A stretch of 32,987 bases of DNA from the IMG/VR virus record IMGVR_UViG_3300025407_000074, positions 1-32,987 of that record, one strand, 5' to 3'. Origin of the DNA: a virus. Both the position numbers and the translations under genes were made by a program. The notes under the pieces were generated by a model. The model had not been told where the DNA came from, did no database searches, and worked only from the letters and a program-made list of their open reading frames with translations. Below, piece by piece: positions 13,785 through 21,405 of this stretch. The stretch's first letter is position 1; each line of letters opens with the position of its first letter.

Positions 13785-13873
13785 ATACCTGGCCTTTTCC
13801 AACAAAATTACCACCAAGCAAACCTGGAGAGCCTAAATTTAACCCTGACAATTTTGAGGAAGCACCGTTTTGA
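13781..13873 (+). CDS. Possible micro-gene (30 aa) with a non-standard ATA start
   Basis: From 13781 an open frame codes for (I/M)NTWPFPTKLPPSKPGEP and ends NFEEAPF before TGA at 13871-13873. GGAG sits eight bases before the ATA, and the ATA overlaps the TAA of the previous gene by three bases (ATAA). The TGA overlaps the TTG start of the next gene. No ATG, GTG or TTG is available in frame. It is either a rare ATA start or a decayed start codon. Confidence 0.4.
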   Translation: MNTWPFPTKLPPSKPGEPKFNPDNFEEAPF

Positions 13874-13950
13874 AAGCACTAATTTACATCTTTTGGGCTG
13901 TCCTGTTTTGGATTGGCATTTACTTTGTTGTGTATGAATACTGGAAATAA
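13870..13950 (+). CDS. Micro membrane protein (26 aa), TTG start
   Basis: The frame from the TTG at 13870 reads (M)KALIYIFWAVLFWIGIYFVV and ends YEYWK. It is one strongly hydrophobic, aromatic-rich helix with a charged C-terminus. GAGGAA lies eight bases upstream. The start overlaps the previous stop as TTGA. It is the second single-helix micro-protein in this operon. Confidence 0.6.
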   Translation: MKALIYIFWAVLFWIGIYFVVYEYWK

Positions 13951-13952
13951 CC

Positions 13953-14078
13953 ATGACCAAGCGTGATATAGCCCGTTTAATGCGTGATTCGGGCTTGTCA
14001 GCGCCCTACGCATCAGTCAAAGAATTTGTCCGCCTTCTTGAGGCTAAATTAAAGGATAAAGATGTACCGAAACAATGA
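13953..14078 (+). CDS. Small basic protein (41 aa)
   Basis: The frame starts MTKRDIARLMRDSGLSAPYA and continues SVKEFVRLLEAKLKDKDVPK. It looks like one or two amphipathic helices with a basic face. It ends 17 bp inside the next gene. No ribosome site is obvious, so it may depend on coupling with the upstream micro-gene. Function is unknown. Confidence 0.65.
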   Translation: MTKRDIARLMRDSGLSAPYASVKEFVRLLEAKLKDKDVPKQ

Positions 14079-14325
14079 CCCCTTAACCAGCAAGCTGGCT
14101 GCTGACAAAGTAGACTACAAAGCCAAGCACTATGATCAAATCCTAGCGGTTCTTGTGCTTAATGGCCCGCAAGGGAAAGACGGTATAGCAGATCGTTCTA
14201 CACTTGACCCAAACCAAGTCGCTAGAAGGCTCAAAGAAATGATGCAGCTTGGGCTGGTCAGGCTGACAGGCAAAACAGTTAAATCAAAATCAAATCGTGA
14301 AGAACGAGAGTGGGAGTTAGCGTGA
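14062..14325 (+). CDS. Winged-helix-like small protein
   Basis: The 87-aa protein starts MYRNNDPLTSKLAADKVDYK. Residues 20-70 resemble a phage winged-helix domain: a helix (YDQILAVLVLNGPQG), a recognition-type helix (RSTLDPNQVARRLKEMMQLG) and a wing (LVRLTGKTVKSKS). It probably binds DNA and may regulate the operon or replication. AAGGATAAAG precedes the ATG. Function is inferred from pattern only. Confidence 0.75.
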   Translation: MYRNNDPLTSKLAADKVDYKAKHYDQILAVLVLNGPQGKDGIADRSTLDPNQVARRLKEMMQLGLVRLTGKTVKSKSNREEREWELA

Positions 14326-14525
14326 AAGAATTAACAATCAAACTTAAAATGCTGGTCAAAGAGCATGACCCAGACCTGCTAGACAAGATTGCAAGCCGCA
14401 TCTACACCATTGAAGGCGTAGAAGACGTATCAGCTAAATTAAAGAAGTCAGATGAACAACAAACTCAACAAGCAGGAACGAGCGTATTTAGCAAGAGTCA
14501 AGGAATTAGAGTGCAGCATTTGTGA
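14322..14525 (+). CDS. Small hypothetical protein (67 aa), GTG start
   Basis: The protein reads (M)KELTIKLKMLVKEHDPDLLD and continues with IYTIEGVEDVSAKLKKS, suggesting a small alpha/beta fold. I choose the GTG at 14322, because it overlaps the previous TGA (GTGA) and has GGGAG five bases upstream. A second GTG at 14310 would overlap that site. The C-terminal 25 residues overlap the next gene in another frame and look less structured. Confidence 0.65.
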   Translation: MKELTIKLKMLVKEHDPDLLDKIASRIYTIEGVEDVSAKLKKSDEQQTQQAGTSVFSKSQGIRVQHL

Positions 14526-14709
14526 CCAGCCTGGGCCAAGCGAAGCCCATCACATAAAACAAGGGCTTCAATACACTTGCGTTGCTTTGTGCCCAGACTG
14601 CCACCGTGGGTCAATGATGGGTTGGCATGGGCAGAAAAGGGCATGGCTTATTCGGAAAATGAACGAGCTAGATGCCCTTAACGTAACGATTCAGCGGTTA
14701 AACGCTTAG
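14452..14709 (+). CDS. Ref-like RecA-dependent HNH nuclease domain protein
   Basis: The 85-aa protein has CSIC (21-24), AHHIKQG (32-38), CPDCHRG (47-53) and GWHGQKRAWL (57-66). This is the metal-binding layout of the Ref family (phage P1 recombination enhancement function), which cuts DNA in RecA-coated displacement loops. P1 Ref has an extra N-terminal DNA-binding part that is absent here. Its stop overlaps the stop of the convergent gene at 14706. A plain HNH endonuclease is the alternative. Confidence 0.85.
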   Translation: MNNKLNKQERAYLARVKELECSICDQPGPSEAHHIKQGLQYTCVALCPDCHRGSMMGWHGQKRAWLIRKMNELDALNVTIQRLNA

Positions 14710-14909
14710 TATTTTCTCATATTAGGCAAAGGCGCCTTGCTCTGGTCTGTGCCAGGGTGATGCGCCTTTTCCATTGGCAAGTGCATATGCTTGTCCAGCT
14801 TTTGCTCCAAACGAGCAACCTTTTGTTCCAATGGGTGCTGATGGCTTTTCTCAACAACGTAATGGCCCTTAGGGGATTCTTTGCCCTTGCCTGTAATGGT
14901 GTATGCCAT
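14706..14909 (-). CDS. Small His/Lys-rich coiled-coil protein
   Basis: The 67-aa protein starts MAYTITGKGKESPKGHYVVE. A short coiled coil (LEQKVARLEQKLDKHMHLP) is followed by a polar tail (HHPGTDQSKAPLPNM). AAGGAATTATC precedes the ATG at 14909. It is the last gene of the lysis cluster. Its stop overlaps that of the convergent Ref-like gene by two bases, and its 3' end also carries a strong hairpin. No function is known to me. Confidence 0.75.
   Translation of the reverse strand: MAYTITGKGKESPKGHYVVEKSHQHPLEQKVARLEQKLDKHMHLPMEKAHHPGTDQSKAPLPNMRKY
14728..14770. terminator. Hairpin terminator inside coding sequence at the convergent junction
   Basis: AAAGGCGC (14728-14735) pairs with GCGCCTTT (14762-14769). 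An inner stem CTCTGG/CCAGGG closes the middle, and TTTT follows on the plus strand. It lies 19 bases after the stop of the rightward operon, so it probably ends that operon. It is embedded in the 3' part of the opposing gene. Confidence 0.55.
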
Positions 14910-14918
14910 GATAATTCC

Positions 14919-15356
14919 TTATGCTAAAAACAATTTTGATTCTTCTTCACGCCGAGTGACCAAGCCTTGCAGCACATGACCAGCCGCTTTAGTCCATTGG
15001 TTAAATTGCTCGGCAGCGCCAGCGTAGTCGCCTTCATTCAGTAAGCGCAACAGCGTAGAGCTTTTCAGATTGCCCATGCCCACGTTGTAAGCAAACGAAC
15101 ACAAAGCCGCTTTTTGATTGTCGTTGATTTCAACATGAACCACCGAATCAATGCGCTCACCAAGCGTGTTTAAACGGGCAGCAAGATCGTTATCAGCCTT
15201 TTCTTGTGTCCAAGTAGTGCCTTCTACGATTTCTGGGCCAGTTGCGCCGTAGCCAATAGTCCAAGGTGCGCCGCCAGTTCCAGGGTCTGGATAAGCCTCT
15301 AGCTTGCAGCCTTCGTGACGCTTAATTTCTTCAGTAGCAATTTCAAGCCAGTTCAT
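14919..15356 (-). CDS. Endolysin: GH24 lysozyme (muramidase)
   Basis: It cleaves peptidoglycan glycan strands at lysis. The 145-aa protein has the E-D-T catalytic triad of phage lysozymes: HEGCKLEAY (Glu15), PDPGTGG (Asp24) and WTIGYGAT (Thr33). The helical core motif NDNQKAALCSFAYNVG follows at about 78-93. No signal peptide or SAR helix is visible, so it needs a holin for export. The holin gene directly upstream overlaps it by ATGA. Confidence 0.96.
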   Translation of the reverse strand: MNWLEIATEEIKRHEGCKLEAYPDPGTGGAPWTIGYGATGPEIVEGTTWTQEKADNDLAARLNTLGERIDSVVHVEINDNQKAALCSFAYNVGMGNLKSSTLLRLLNEGDYAGAAEQFNQWTKAAGHVLQGLVTRREEESKLFLA

Positions 15357-15847
15357 GGTGTTGGTGTTGAGTTATGAATCATCTCTGTCTTGGCCATGCT
15401 TTCATGTGAGCTACCAAAGTAGAACCCAATGATGCCTGTCCAAGCTGTACCAAGGCTGCCCAACATAATGTCGATCTGTGGTGCGTGTTGAATTTGTCCA
15501 TACATCAACCCACCCAAGATGCCAAAAAAGCCGCCTGTGATCGTTATAGCAAGAATTGAGGGTATCCACGACTTGGTAGCCGCTTGCATATCACGGGCAG
15601 ATTTGCGATCTTCCACAGCCAGCTTCTCAAAGTCCAAGTTCATCGACTGAGCTTGTGCCTTGAGTTGGATTTCTGCTTGCTGGACAGCGGCAATTTGGTC
15701 AGCGTTTAGCTTGCCGTTTTGCAGCATCTTCTGTGCGTCATCTTGGCTAACGCCTAAGACTTTAGAAACGGCTTCATAAGCCAAGCCACCAAGAGGGCCA
15801 CCCAAGCAAGTGGCAATTGTTGGGGCAATTTGAGCTAACCAATCCAT
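15353..15847 (-). CDS. Holin with three membrane helices (GTA_holin_3TM type)
   Basis: The 164-aa protein starts MDWLAQIAPTIATCLGGPLG. Three membrane segments are visible at about 6-26, 95-117 and 126-146, with a charged helical region between the first and second (EIQLKAQAQSMNLDFEKL). The end of helix three has the family signature FYFGSSHES. This matches the 3-TM holin family first defined for gene transfer agent release. AGGAAG before the ATG at 15847 sets the start; a longer frame to 15901 would enter the upstream gene without a ribosome site. Confidence 0.9.
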   Translation of the reverse strand: MDWLAQIAPTIATCLGGPLGGLAYEAVSKVLGVSQDDAQKMLQNGKLNADQIAAVQQAEIQLKAQAQSMNLDFEKLAVEDRKSARDMQAATKSWIPSILAITITGGFFGILGGLMYGQIQHAPQIDIMLGSLGTAWTGIIGFYFGSSHESMAKTEMIHNSTPTP

Positions 15848-15848
15848 G

Positions 15849-16367
15849 TTAATGCTTCCTTTTATAGTTGCTGTGCTGTTCTTTTTTAGCTGTTTCCACA
15901 ATGTCAGTCACGACATAGTAGCCACCACCGAGCAAAAATACCAACAAAATAACAACAAGAGCAGCAAGTATGAATTCTTCTTGTTCTTCTTTTTGCTTCT
16001 TGGCTCGATCTTCCGCAGCTTGAGCAGCGTACTTGTCTGCCTTGTCCATCTGACCAGCACGCTCTTTGATTTTGTTCCAAACATCCACTTTGCCAGCTTG
16101 CATGAACAACATTTGAAGTTCAGATTCAAACTGGCGGGTCTGTTCCAAAGCCATCTCAATCTCGATGGCTGCGCCCATGTTGGAAGCATTACCCGACTTT
16201 TTAGCCTCTGTAACGGCTTTTACAGCCACATCCTTGGCTGTGAAATATCGACCCAATACAGGGCCAAGAGACGCAACATCGTCCACAGTTTGGCTGGCCT
16301 GTTTGACCATCTTGACTGCTTTTTGGATGCCCGAAAGGGCAAGGCCGATGCTTATTGGGTCAATCAT
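15849..16367 (-). CDS. Lysis-cluster membrane protein with C-terminal anchor
   Basis: The 172-aa protein starts MIDPISIGLALSGIQKAVKM. Residues 40-130 are helical and charged (IEIEMALEQTRQFESELQML). One membrane helix follows at about 132-154 (ILAALVVILLVFLL), then a basic tail. Similar proteins occur beside lysozyme and holin genes in many phages. A spanin-like, holin-regulating or structural role is possible, but no lipobox is visible. It starts in an ATGA overlap with the XhlA-like gene. Confidence 0.75.
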   Translation of the reverse strand: MIDPISIGLALSGIQKAVKMVKQASQTVDDVASLGPVLGRYFTAKDVAVKAVTEAKKSGNASNMGAAIEIEMALEQTRQFESELQMLFMQAGKVDVWNKIKERAGQMDKADKYAAQAAEDRAKKQKEEQEEFILAALVVILLVFLLGGGYYVVTDIVETAKKEQHSNYKRKH

Positions 16368-16576
16368 TTCATGTTCATGAAGTTATGAGTTAAATAACCA
16401 ACGACAGAGCTAATAGCCGAAACAATGGACATACCAACCCAAAATCCGCCTTTGGATTTGTTAGCCAACTCCAGCAATTGCTCCATGCCATCTTCTAGCT
16501 TATCCACCTTTTGTGTCAAATCTTCGACTTTTTGCCAGAGTTGACCGTATTTGACCAGATCGATTTCTGAACTCAT
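16364..16576 (-). CDS. XhlA-like small membrane protein (holin accessory)
   Basis: The 70-aa protein has a coiled coil at about 10-40 (LWQKVEDLTQKVDKLEDGME) followed by one membrane helix at 44-64. This is the layout of the haemolysin XhlA family, which assists holins. It is the first gene of the lysis cluster, and its start overlaps the stop of the ejection protein by ATGA. The family call rests on layout, not on residue identity. Confidence 0.75.
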   Translation of the reverse strand: MSSEIDLVKYGQLWQKVEDLTQKVDKLEDGMEQLLELANKSKGGFWVGMSIVSAISSVVGYLTHNFMNMK

Positions 16577-18858
16577 TTTTTGCCAATCTCCGAAAGTCGT
16601 GAACCAGCGCCAGGTTTTAAAGATTCTTTTGTGGCTTTCTTAGCCGCACTTGCAGCACGTTTTTCAGCTATTGTTGTGCCTAATTGCAAGCCAGGAACAG
16701 CAACATTCAACCCTTTTTCTGCCGCCATACCAATGCCTTCACGGACATTTTGAGCCAAAGCACCTGTCAATGTGTTGGATGTATTAACAAATGAGCCTTT
16801 AGGCTGCGCTTGGGTATACCGAGCCACATTGCCCAAAGTTTTTAATTGTTGCGCTGTTTCGCCACCAACGAGCTGTTGCATCTTGGGGCTGAGTTGCTCC
16901 AAAGCCCGATTAAATCCAGCCTGGCTAAAGTTGCCATTGTTGTCAACGATGCCAGCCTTGTTTTTTAGCCAGTTAATAGTTGCAGAACGGACGTTTTGAG
17001 CCGCTTCGGAATCTGTGCCAAGCTGTTGCAGCATTGCATCCAGATCACGCTTGTTGCCGCCGATAACATATTTGTTAATAAATTTGTCTGGGGCAACGTC
17101 ATTGATGGCTGCTTGATAGGCAGGGTCTTGCTCTAGCAATTGGAAGCGTTCCCGAGCCGCTTGCCGAGCAGAATCAGCCAAAGGTTTGAGGTCTGCCGCT
17201 TCTTTAGTCAAAGGCAATTGCTCTAAAGAATCACGCACAATGCTCAAAGAACGAACGGCGTTGCCATCCCCTGCACGTTCAGCCGTACGCATAGCAGCAG
17301 CCAAGTTAGACCGCATAGCTTCAAAATTCTCATACGTCATTGGTGCGCCTTCACGATAGGCGTTTAATTGACGTTCAAAAGCTGGAGGCAAAAAGTCGGT
17401 TTTAAGTTCCTTGCCAAGGGCTGCAAACGAATTGTTAGCAAACTGTTTGGCATCAATTGGAATATCACCGCCAGCAGCATCACGCAAGGCTTTGTATTTG
17501 TCAGAAATAGCAGCACTACGTTCAGCGTCTAGTTGCTTGTAAGCATTGATGATGTTTTCTGCGTTTTCCACATGGTTGGTCGCATAAACATCAGGGGCTG
17601 CTTTGTCACGAATAGCATTGATGTTTTCCATCAATTGACCATTTTGCTCATTAAAGCGTTGAGCCAACTCAGGGTTTTTACCACGATTGTTTTGCTCTTG
17701 AGACAAGATATTTACATCTTGCGAGGCTTGCCCCTTAGTCAAACGCACAGGAACAGGCAAAGAATCGGCTTCAACGTGACGGTTCAAAGCATCCAAATTG
17801 ATGTCGCTTGCTGGCACACCACGCAATGCAGCTTGGGTTTCTGGTGACGCTTGGGCAAGCGCAGATTTGACTTGGCCTTCTTGTGAAAGCTGCGCAGCGC
17901 CAATGCTTTGTGCGCCAAAGCCAGTTTGTGGATGCGTTACGGTGTCAACAATACGGGCAGCTTCTGGCACAGCCAAACGCTCAACAGCTTGATAGCCACG
18001 ACCAACAGCACGACCAGCAGGGCCAATCGCTTCAACCGCTGGGGCAGACAAAGTGCCAATTATGTTTTGGATGTCACCGACAGGCACACCCGTCTTTTGT
18101 GAAATCCATTGTGCGCCTTTGTTGATGTTTTGACCAACGAAATCCATGATCTGGCGACCAGCTTCTTGCTGATAGCCTGGGGTCTGGGTAACGCCAAAGG
18201 TCTTGCCAAATGGTTGACCAAGCTGCTGTTCAACTTGTTGTTGGGCTGCTGCCGCTTCTTCTGGCGTATGTTGCAAAGCACGTTGACCAGCATAAGTAAC
18301 TGCGCCAGCCACGCTAGGAATAATGCTGCCAACCGTAACGTCAGCCAAGGACGCTGCGCTTTGACCAAATCGTTTTAAGTATTGACCAGCCAAATCTTGC
18401 CCTTGCTGACGTTGTGCCAACATGGTTTGCATGGATTGCGGCACATTGCTAGTTGGCGCTGGTTGCTCTTGCGTAGTTCCAGTTTGTTCCCACAAATCAG
18501 CCAAAGTGCTAGGCTTTGCTTGGGGCATCAGCGTAGTGTGAACAGGGTCTTTGCTACCCAATGGTCGATGCAAACCGAATTGCTGCAAAAAGCTATCAGG
18601 CACAGACTTGTCAATATCAACAGCCAAACCTTTTTCGTGCAAGCTAGTGCCAGGCGCAGCTACTGGATATTTGTTGCCAGACTTTGCCAATGCAGCTTGC
18701 TGTTCAGTTGTGCGAAAGCCGCTGGTAATTGGAAGTTCTTTGCCGTATTTTTGACGATAAGCATCTTGAGCTTGTGACAAAGCACTAGCCAATTGTGGGT
18801 CAAGCCCTTGCGTATTGCTAGGGGTGTCCGCTGTCCAAAGATCGGCAAGTGTAGGCAT
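16573..18858 (-). CDS. Ejection (internal virion) protein with N-terminal M15-type peptidase
   Basis: The 761-aa protein is probably packed in the head and released into the host during infection. Residues 15-112 form an M15/VanY-like zinc peptidase that would cut peptide cross-links: SGFRTTEQQAAL at 46-57, SLHEKGLAVDID (His74, Asp81) and DPVHTTL (His107). The TLADLW hexapeptide flanks the domain at 3-8 and 118-123. The long remainder is Ala/Gln-rich and helical (for example about 350-620), ending with a basic tail. It follows two other ejection proteins, as P22 gp7/gp20/gp16 cluster together. The ATG overlaps the previous stop (TAATG). Confidence 0.85.
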   Translation of the reverse strand: MPTLADLWTADTPSNTQGLDPQLASALSQAQDAYRQKYGKELPITSGFRTTEQQAALAKSGNKYPVAAPGTSLHEKGLAVDIDKSVPDSFLQQFGLHRPLGSKDPVHTTLMPQAKPSTLADLWEQTGTTQEQPAPTSNVPQSMQTMLAQRQQGQDLAGQYLKRFGQSAASLADVTVGSIIPSVAGAVTYAGQRALQHTPEEAAAAQQQVEQQLGQPFGKTFGVTQTPGYQQEAGRQIMDFVGQNINKGAQWISQKTGVPVGDIQNIIGTLSAPAVEAIGPAGRAVGRGYQAVERLAVPEAARIVDTVTHPQTGFGAQSIGAAQLSQEGQVKSALAQASPETQAALRGVPASDINLDALNRHVEADSLPVPVRLTKGQASQDVNILSQEQNNRGKNPELAQRFNEQNGQLMENINAIRDKAAPDVYATNHVENAENIINAYKQLDAERSAAISDKYKALRDAAGGDIPIDAKQFANNSFAALGKELKTDFLPPAFERQLNAYREGAPMTYENFEAMRSNLAAAMRTAERAGDGNAVRSLSIVRDSLEQLPLTKEAADLKPLADSARQAARERFQLLEQDPAYQAAINDVAPDKFINKYVIGGNKRDLDAMLQQLGTDSEAAQNVRSATINWLKNKAGIVDNNGNFSQAGFNRALEQLSPKMQQLVGGETAQQLKTLGNVARYTQAQPKGSFVNTSNTLTGALAQNVREGIGMAAEKGLNVAVPGLQLGTTIAEKRAASAAKKATKESLKPGAGSRLSEIGKK

Positions 18859-20240
18859 TATTTAATCAATCCAAGTTGTCGAGCCAATTGAATTTGTTGA
18901 GCCATTCTTTGTTGCTCTGCTGGCGACATTGATTTCTTCAGATTTGCCACTTCTTGTGGTGTCATCTCTTGCATGACTTTGGGGTCAATAGAGTTAACTT
19001 GTTGAGCAACTTGCATATAGGTTTTGGGGTCATTGATGTATTGCGACAATACATTCATCTTTTGCTGCTTGAATGATTCACCAGCAATAAGTTGATTGAC
19101 CACACCCTTAATGGCTTGTGCGTTCATCTTTTTATTGGGATTTGCAGCTTCAGCCAAAGCTCGAGCAGCATCGGTATTTCCACCAGCCAATGCCAACAAT
19201 GTGCTGTTCTTAGCCAATTCATCAGTAGCAGTTTTCTCGGCTTCGTAGGCTGGAATACCGATAGCGTTAGCAATACCAGTTGCCAATTCTTTGCGTGAGC
19301 CGCCCACGCCAGTAAATGCCTTATCAGACAAGTTACGAATGTTTTGTAGTACGCCAACACGTTGTTGGGCATTGTTGGCTTCGGTTTGGGTGTTAGTCCA
19401 ATCTTTGGTAAAGAAGTCGGCAGGGGCTTGGTTAGCAGCCGCAGCCGAGGGATTTAACCCAGTAGTCAATGGCTGATTACCACGCTGAGACATAGGGCCA
19501 AGCAATTTGGTTTCGCCAGTTGGCGTGACCACTTGAGTGGTTGGCGGCACTTGCAATTCTGTTGCTGGCCCTGCAATCGTGCCTGGTTGTTGTGCTGCCA
19601 AAAATGGGCTTCCCATAGTCATAGGAACAACCGATGCGCCAAGATTTACCGCTTGGGCGCTTGGGAATAACTTTTCTATCTGAGCTTCTGCGCTTAATGA
19701 ATTGGCAGCGTGACGGGCAATAAATGCTCGCATTTCTTTATCTGTGCCTTTTGTAGGCAAGTTTTGCAATGCCTGATTGATTGCAGCCTCGCTAGCACCT
19801 GTGTTTTTCATGGTGTCAATCGTTTGTTGACGCAATGACTCAGGGGTGATTTGCTCAGAACTATTTAGCATCTTCAGCAAATTGCGTGAAGAATTGGCAG
19901 TTTGGCTTTTGAGGTTTTCAAGTTGTGCTGAATTTAATTGCGTTTCAGCAGTTCCAGCTTGTGCTTCGCTTTGACGCAATTGAAATGGCAATTGACCAGC
20001 AGCTAACTTTTCGCCTGTCTCAGCAGTTCCGGCTTGAGCCGCAGCAGTCCGAGCCAAATAAGGGTTAACTTTTTGCGCTTGCTGCAATGCCAATTGAGCA
20101 GACTGCAACTGAACTGGGTTTAATTGCTGCGCTTGTTGATACGCTTGTGCGCTTGATGCAATATTCATCAAGTCGCCAAGCGACATTTGCTGCTGTGGCT
20201 TGATGCCTGTGGAAACTGGTGTAACGCTTAAATCAGCCAT
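18858..20240 (-). CDS. Ejection protein, Gln/Ala-rich
   Basis: The 460-aa protein starts MADLSVTPVSTGIKPQQQMS. It is dominated by Ala, Gln, Leu and Thr, as is typical of DNA-ejection proteins. An AQAGTAET motif is repeated at about 67-74 and 93-100 within a helical region. No enzyme motif is seen. AAGGAT before the ATG is a good ribosome site. It lies between the two other ejection genes, which is the main support for its role. Confidence 0.75.
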   Translation of the reverse strand: MADLSVTPVSTGIKPQQQMSLGDLMNIASSAQAYQQAQQLNPVQLQSAQLALQQAQKVNPYLARTAAAQAGTAETGEKLAAGQLPFQLRQSEAQAGTAETQLNSAQLENLKSQTANSSRNLLKMLNSSEQITPESLRQQTIDTMKNTGASEAAINQALQNLPTKGTDKEMRAFIARHAANSLSAEAQIEKLFPSAQAVNLGASVVPMTMGSPFLAAQQPGTIAGPATELQVPPTTQVVTPTGETKLLGPMSQRGNQPLTTGLNPSAAAANQAPADFFTKDWTNTQTEANNAQQRVGVLQNIRNLSDKAFTGVGGSRKELATGIANAIGIPAYEAEKTATDELAKNSTLLALAGGNTDAARALAEAANPNKKMNAQAIKGVVNQLIAGESFKQQKMNVLSQYINDPKTYMQVAQQVNSIDPKVMQEMTPQEVANLKKSMSPAEQQRMAQQIQLARQLGLIK

Positions 20241-20249
20241 GTTTTATCC

Positions 20250-21050
20250 TTAGCCATTTGAACCAAAGGTTGGCCCAACAAAACCAGATGAGCCTGGCGT
20301 GTTTTGATTTATAAAGGCGGCAGATGGTGAACCGTAACCAGGTAGATAATTTTGATTCAACAACTGAGAAAGTTGATATTGATTTCCTAACCCTTGCAAA
20401 CCACCAGCCAAAGCATTTGCCGAGCCGACTTGACCAGCGCCAGCCGCAGTAGCTGCGCCAATACCTGCTTGACCAATGTTTCCAGCAGCGTTCATACCAG
20501 CTTGATTCGTTGCTGTTTGACCTGTTTGACCGATACCAGCAATGCTTGCCAAAGTGTTATAAATGTTCTGACGCTGGCCTTGAAAGTTATTAAAAGCGTT
20601 TTGATAAGCGTTAGAGGCGTAATTTTCGCCAAAAATTTGGTTAGACCGTTGCACGTTTGAGCCGCCACCACCGACATTTCCAGCTTGTGTTCCAGCGCCA
20701 ACCCCTTGGTTCAGCATAAACTGATAATTAGGAGCAAGATTAGATTTAAGGTCTTGAGGGCCAAACTGTTGAGTTAAATAACCAGAACCTTGTTGGTCTC
20801 CGATGTAGTTGCCATTTTGGTCATACTGAGGCTGTGCGCCTCCAAGCATAGAACCGATCTGATTCAAAGCACTATAACCAGACTGCCTATAAGGGGCTTG
20901 TTGCTGATTGATAGTGTTAAATTCCTGTTGCTGCAATGCAGCAGCATTGTTAGCAGCGTTGGCCTGAGTAGCGGCAGCACTTTTTGCAGCGTTTGACTGC
21001 AATACAGAACCAAGAATTGTTGCACCAGCAGAAATAAAAGCAAATGGCAT
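20250..21050 (-). CDS. DNA injection/ejection protein, Gly/Ala/Gln-rich
   Basis: The 266-aa protein starts MPFAFISAGATILGSVLQSN and has a hydrophobic N-terminal helix. The rest is an Asn/Gln/Gly/Ala-rich body with segments such as NYQFMLNQGVGAG and NAFNNFQGQRQNIYNTLASI. This resembles a family of podovirus DNA transfer proteins that insert into the host envelope. AAGGGG precedes the ATG. It is the first of the three ejection genes in transcription order. Confidence 0.8.
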   Translation of the reverse strand: MPFAFISAGATILGSVLQSNAAKSAAATQANAANNAAALQQQEFNTINQQQAPYRQSGYSALNQIGSMLGGAQPQYDQNGNYIGDQQGSGYLTQQFGPQDLKSNLAPNYQFMLNQGVGAGTQAGNVGGGGSNVQRSNQIFGENYASNAYQNAFNNFQGQRQNIYNTLASIAGIGQTGQTATNQAGMNAAGNIGQAGIGAATAAGAGQVGSANALAGGLQGLGNQYQLSQLLNQNYLPGYGSPSAAFINQNTPGSSGFVGPTFGSNG

Positions 21051-21051
21051 A

Positions 21052-21405
21052 TCAGACCCCTTTGTGGATTAAGACTTCATCCACTTTATTAACATCAGTT
21101 TCTTCAGTCGCATGGATGCAGAACCAAACAGCATCCTCTAACGCTTCAATCGAGTGCAAAATTTCCGCTTGCATATTGATACAAGCTGGTGCGGTATAGG
21201 TCTTTTCATCATTGTCTGTTCTGACAATAACCTTACCTTTGCCCAAAATGCTTAAATGCGAGTAATTGTGGGCGTGCATTCCTGCCATGTAACCTTTGGG
21301 CAAGTGCATTTGTTTTGCATAAAGCCCATCAGAAAAGTGGTGAATAACCCCTGGGTCAACATCAAAGTGACCTAGATTTGCGTTGAACATATCAGTTGGG
21401 GTCAT
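21052..21405 (-). CDS. Small single-domain cupin
   Basis: The 117-aa protein shows cupin motif 1, GMHAHNYSHLSILGKG (42-57), with His44, His46 and His50 as likely metal ligands. Motif 2 centres on EILHSIEALE, with His84. Small cupins appear in some podovirus tail regions with no known reaction. It lies between a fibre-like gene and the injection proteins, so it may be a virion or assembly component (inference). The start overlaps the fibre-like gene by 4 bp. An in-frame Met6 is an alternative start. Confidence 0.85.
   Translation of the reverse strand: MTPTDMFNANLGHFDVDPGVIHHFSDGLYAKQMHLPKGYMAGMHAHNYSHLSILGKGKVIVRTDNDEKTYTAPACINMQAEILHSIEALEDAVWFCIHATEETDVNKVDEVLIHKGV

Noticed and set aside
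12319-14709. Temperate lifestyle
   Set aside because: A Cro-like gene and operators are present, but no integrase, CI, excisionase or attachment site is visible in the window, so lysogeny cannot be claimed.
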